Of a stretch of 64,000 nt of DNA, positions 62,460-64,000 are shown piece after piece (positions within the stretch are counted from its first letter, which is position 1; each line of letters begins with the position of its first letter). A model generated the notes under the pieces. That model had not been told where the DNA came from. It was given only the letters and a program-made list of their open reading frames with translations, and did not search any database. The stretch is from Algibacter lectus (GTDB lineage Bacteria; Bacteroidota; Bacteroidia; Flavobacteriales; Flavobacteriaceae). The position numbers were made by a program, and so were the translations under genes. Where the stretch lies: the NCBI RefSeq assembly GCF_900112395.1, contig NZ_FOLN01000003.1:248001-312000 (forward strand). Reading direction: 5' to 3'.

Positions 62460-64000
62460 TTATTCTTCAATAGTTTGTACTTCTGGTTTACTAGAAATTT
62501 TTTCTTGTAACCACTGGAATAATATAAATAAGATTGGAATTACAAAGACTCCTAAAAGTGTTCCTATAAGTAATCCTCCAACGGCACCTGTTCCAATAGA
62601 TCTATTTCCTTCAGACCCTACACCTTTTGCTAATACTAATGGCATTAACCCAAGTATAAAGGCGAATGATGTCATTAAAATAGGACGTAAACGTGATTTT
62701 GCTCCATCGATAGCTGCTTCTACAATGCTTTCGCCTTTTCTTCGTTTTTGCAGTGCAATTTCCACAATAAGAATGGCGTTTTTGGCGAGTAGACCAATAA
62801 GCATAATTAAAGATATCTGGAAGTAAATGTTGTTTTCCAACCCTAAGAACTTGGTACTTATATAAGCTCCGAATACTCCAAATGGTAATGATAAAATTAC
62901 AGCAAATGGTAATAGGTAACTTTCATATTGTGCACTTAATAAGAAAAATACAAATAGAATACTTAATCCGAAAATGAACATGGTTTGGTTACCTGCACTT
63001 ACTTCTTCTCGTGTTAAACCAGAATAAGCAACTGTATAATTGTTTGGTAATTTTGCCACTTCTTCCTCAATAACTCTAATCGCATCACCTGTACTAAAAC
63101 CAGCGTTTGTAGCACCAGTTATAGATGTTGAATTAAATAAGTTAAAACGAGTTACCGATTGTGGGCCATACACGCGCTCTAATTTAACAAACTGTGTAAT
63201 TGGCGTCATTTCACCAGAATCTGTACGCACATACATGCTATTTAAATCGTCAACATTTGCTCTATCATCTGGTAAAGCTTGGATATATACTCTAAATTGT
63301 TTTCCAAATCGAGAAAAATCCGAAGCATAAATTCCACCAATATATCCTTGTAATGTAGAGAATATACTATTGATAGGTACTCCTTTTTCTTTTGCTAATG
63401 GTACATTAACTTCCATTTCGTATTGTGGGTAGTTTGTACTAAAAGATGATTGTGCGTATTTAATTTCTGGATGCGCCATTAAGGCCATCGCAAATTCTTT
63501 ATTCGCTTTATCTAAGTCTTTAAACTCGCCACCAAACTTATCTAATAAATTCACTTCGAAACCAGCTGAGTTACCAAAACCACGTATACTTGGTGGTGAA
63601 AAGAAAATGATGTTGGCATCTTTTATGCCTGCGGCAACACCAAATAACTTACCAGTAATGGCTTGTACAGAGGTTGCTACATCTTCACGATCTGCCCAAT
63701 CGGCTAATTTTATAATACCAAAACCGTAGTTGCTACCCGTACCATTAATTAAACTTCTACCTTTAATAAAGTTTACAGCAACAATACCTTCAATATCTTT
63801 TATTTTACCGTATAAATCTCTAGATACAGCATCTGTTCTATCTAAAGATGATCCTTCTGGTAATGCAATGTTTGCGAAAATAATACCTCTATCTTCATTA
63901 GGTACAAATCCTGTGGGTGTTGTATTAGATGCCCAGAAAATTCCAGCAATTGCTAAAATTAATAATAAAGGAGATACCCATTTCACTTTGTATAAAAACT
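62460..64000 (-). CDS. RND efflux pump inner-membrane transporter (HAE1/AcrB type), C-terminal half
   Basis: At least 513 residues, with the frame continuing beyond the right edge (the codons before GTG 63986 still read ...FLYK), so this is the C-terminal half of a ~1050-residue AcrB-like proton/drug antiporter. Visible parts are the second periplasmic porter region (TPTGFVPNEDRGIIFANIALPEGSS), ITGATNAGFS, transmembrane helices with FVFFLLSAQYESYLLPFAVILSLPFGVFGAYI (~350-380) and SLIMLIGLLAKNAILIVEIA, and TSFAFILGLMPLVLAKGVGSEGNRSIGTGAVGGLL near the end. The adaptor gene presumably lies further right. Confidence 0.97.
   Translation of the reverse strand, partial: FLYKVKWVSPLLLILAIAGIFWASNTTPTGFVPNEDRGIIFANIALPEGSSLDRTDAVSRDLYGKIKDIEGIVAVNFIKGRSLINGTGSNYGFGIIKLADWADREDVATSVQAITGKLFGVAAGIKDANIIFFSPPSIRGFGNSAGFEVNLLDKFGGEFKDLDKANKEFAMALMAHPEIKYAQSSFSTNYPQYEMEVNVPLAKEKGVPINSIFSTLQGYIGGIYASDFSRFGKQFRVYIQALPDDRANVDDLNSMYVRTDSGEMTPITQFVKLERVYGPQSVTRFNLFNSTSITGATNAGFSTGDAIRVIEEEVAKLPNNYTVAYSGLTREEVSAGNQTMFIFGLSILFVFFLLSAQYESYLLPFAVILSLPFGVFGAYISTKFLGLENNIYFQISLIMLIGLLAKNAILIVEIALQKRRKGESIVEAAIDGAKSRLRPILMTSFAFILGLMPLVLAKGVGSEGNRSIGTGAVGGLLIGTLLGVFVIPILFILFQWLQEKISSKPEVQTIEE

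Noticed and set aside
1-64000. tRNA, rRNA, insertion sequences, prophage
   Set aside because: No tRNA-like cloverleaf, rRNA stretch, transposase motif (DDE) or integrase was recognised in any gap.

Overview
The window is a stretch of a low-GC Bacteroidota chromosome, almost certainly a member of the Flavobacteriaceae and probably marine. The evidence is a type B type IX secretion (T9SS, CHU_C/gliding) C-terminal domain, a complete flavobacterial Bat aerotolerance operon, GEVED/thrombospondin-3/LamG surface proteins, SPOR-HU (CCDC81-like) and PID-CTERM-like proteins, TAnnTTTG-type promoter boxes and generally absent Shine-Dalgarno sequences. The window starts and ends inside genes. No rRNA, tRNA, insertion sequence, prophage or CRISPR array was seen.

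Layout. 1-4679 (-) is the N-terminal ~1560 residues of a giant secreted surface protein running off the left edge. 4927-11038 holds pbpC, a small ABM-fold protein, a T9SS-exported protein that lacks any ordinary start codon, lpxH and an acyl-CoA thioesterase. 11114-15645 has a SPOR/HU envelope protein, dprA, an orphan ABC ATPase, a HAD phosphatase and a GreA-like protein. 16032-21777 is the classic fatty-acid/L32 cluster (DUF177, rpmF, fabH, accB, accC) with pdxA and ribE. 21763-24809 holds a PID-CTERM-like peptide and an AlbA_2/HD/SDR gene set. 25084-34414 is moxR-DUF58-unknown-batA-batB-batC-batD-batE. 34481-41229 is a likely inorganic-carbon module: two SulP transporters, two beta-carbonic anhydrases, a universal stress protein and a DUF2490 barrel. 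41314-46887 (-) is a giant alpha-2-macroglobulin lipoprotein. 47156-59996 holds an ALDH7-type dehydrogenase, an OmpA/HhH pair, a DUF1800/DUF1501 export pair, an unknown membrane protein, gpsA, a lipoprotein, a BON-LysM protein and Tex. 60027-64000 (-) is an RND efflux operon (RND pump running off the right edge, outer-membrane factor, TetR regulator) plus a small unknown gene.

How the parts work together. Much of the window concerns the envelope: peptidoglycan polymerisation (pbpC), lipid A synthesis (lpxH), fatty acid and phospholipid precursors (accBC, fabH, gpsA), periplasmic protease defence (alpha-2-macroglobulin), peptidoglycan-binding proteins (SPOR, OmpA, LysM), stress integrity (Bat) and efflux (RND).

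The least explained signals are non-coding. Two copies of a structured intergenic element (15810-15972 and 54736-54844) share 5' and 3' boxes that can pair, around an unrelated inner hairpin. Seven-base tandem repeats sit in spacers inside the bat operon and between accB and accC, in the bat operon directly against start codons. These are the best candidates for undescribed biology here, together with the two-SulP/two-carbonic-anhydrase module and the T9SS cargo gene with no ATG.
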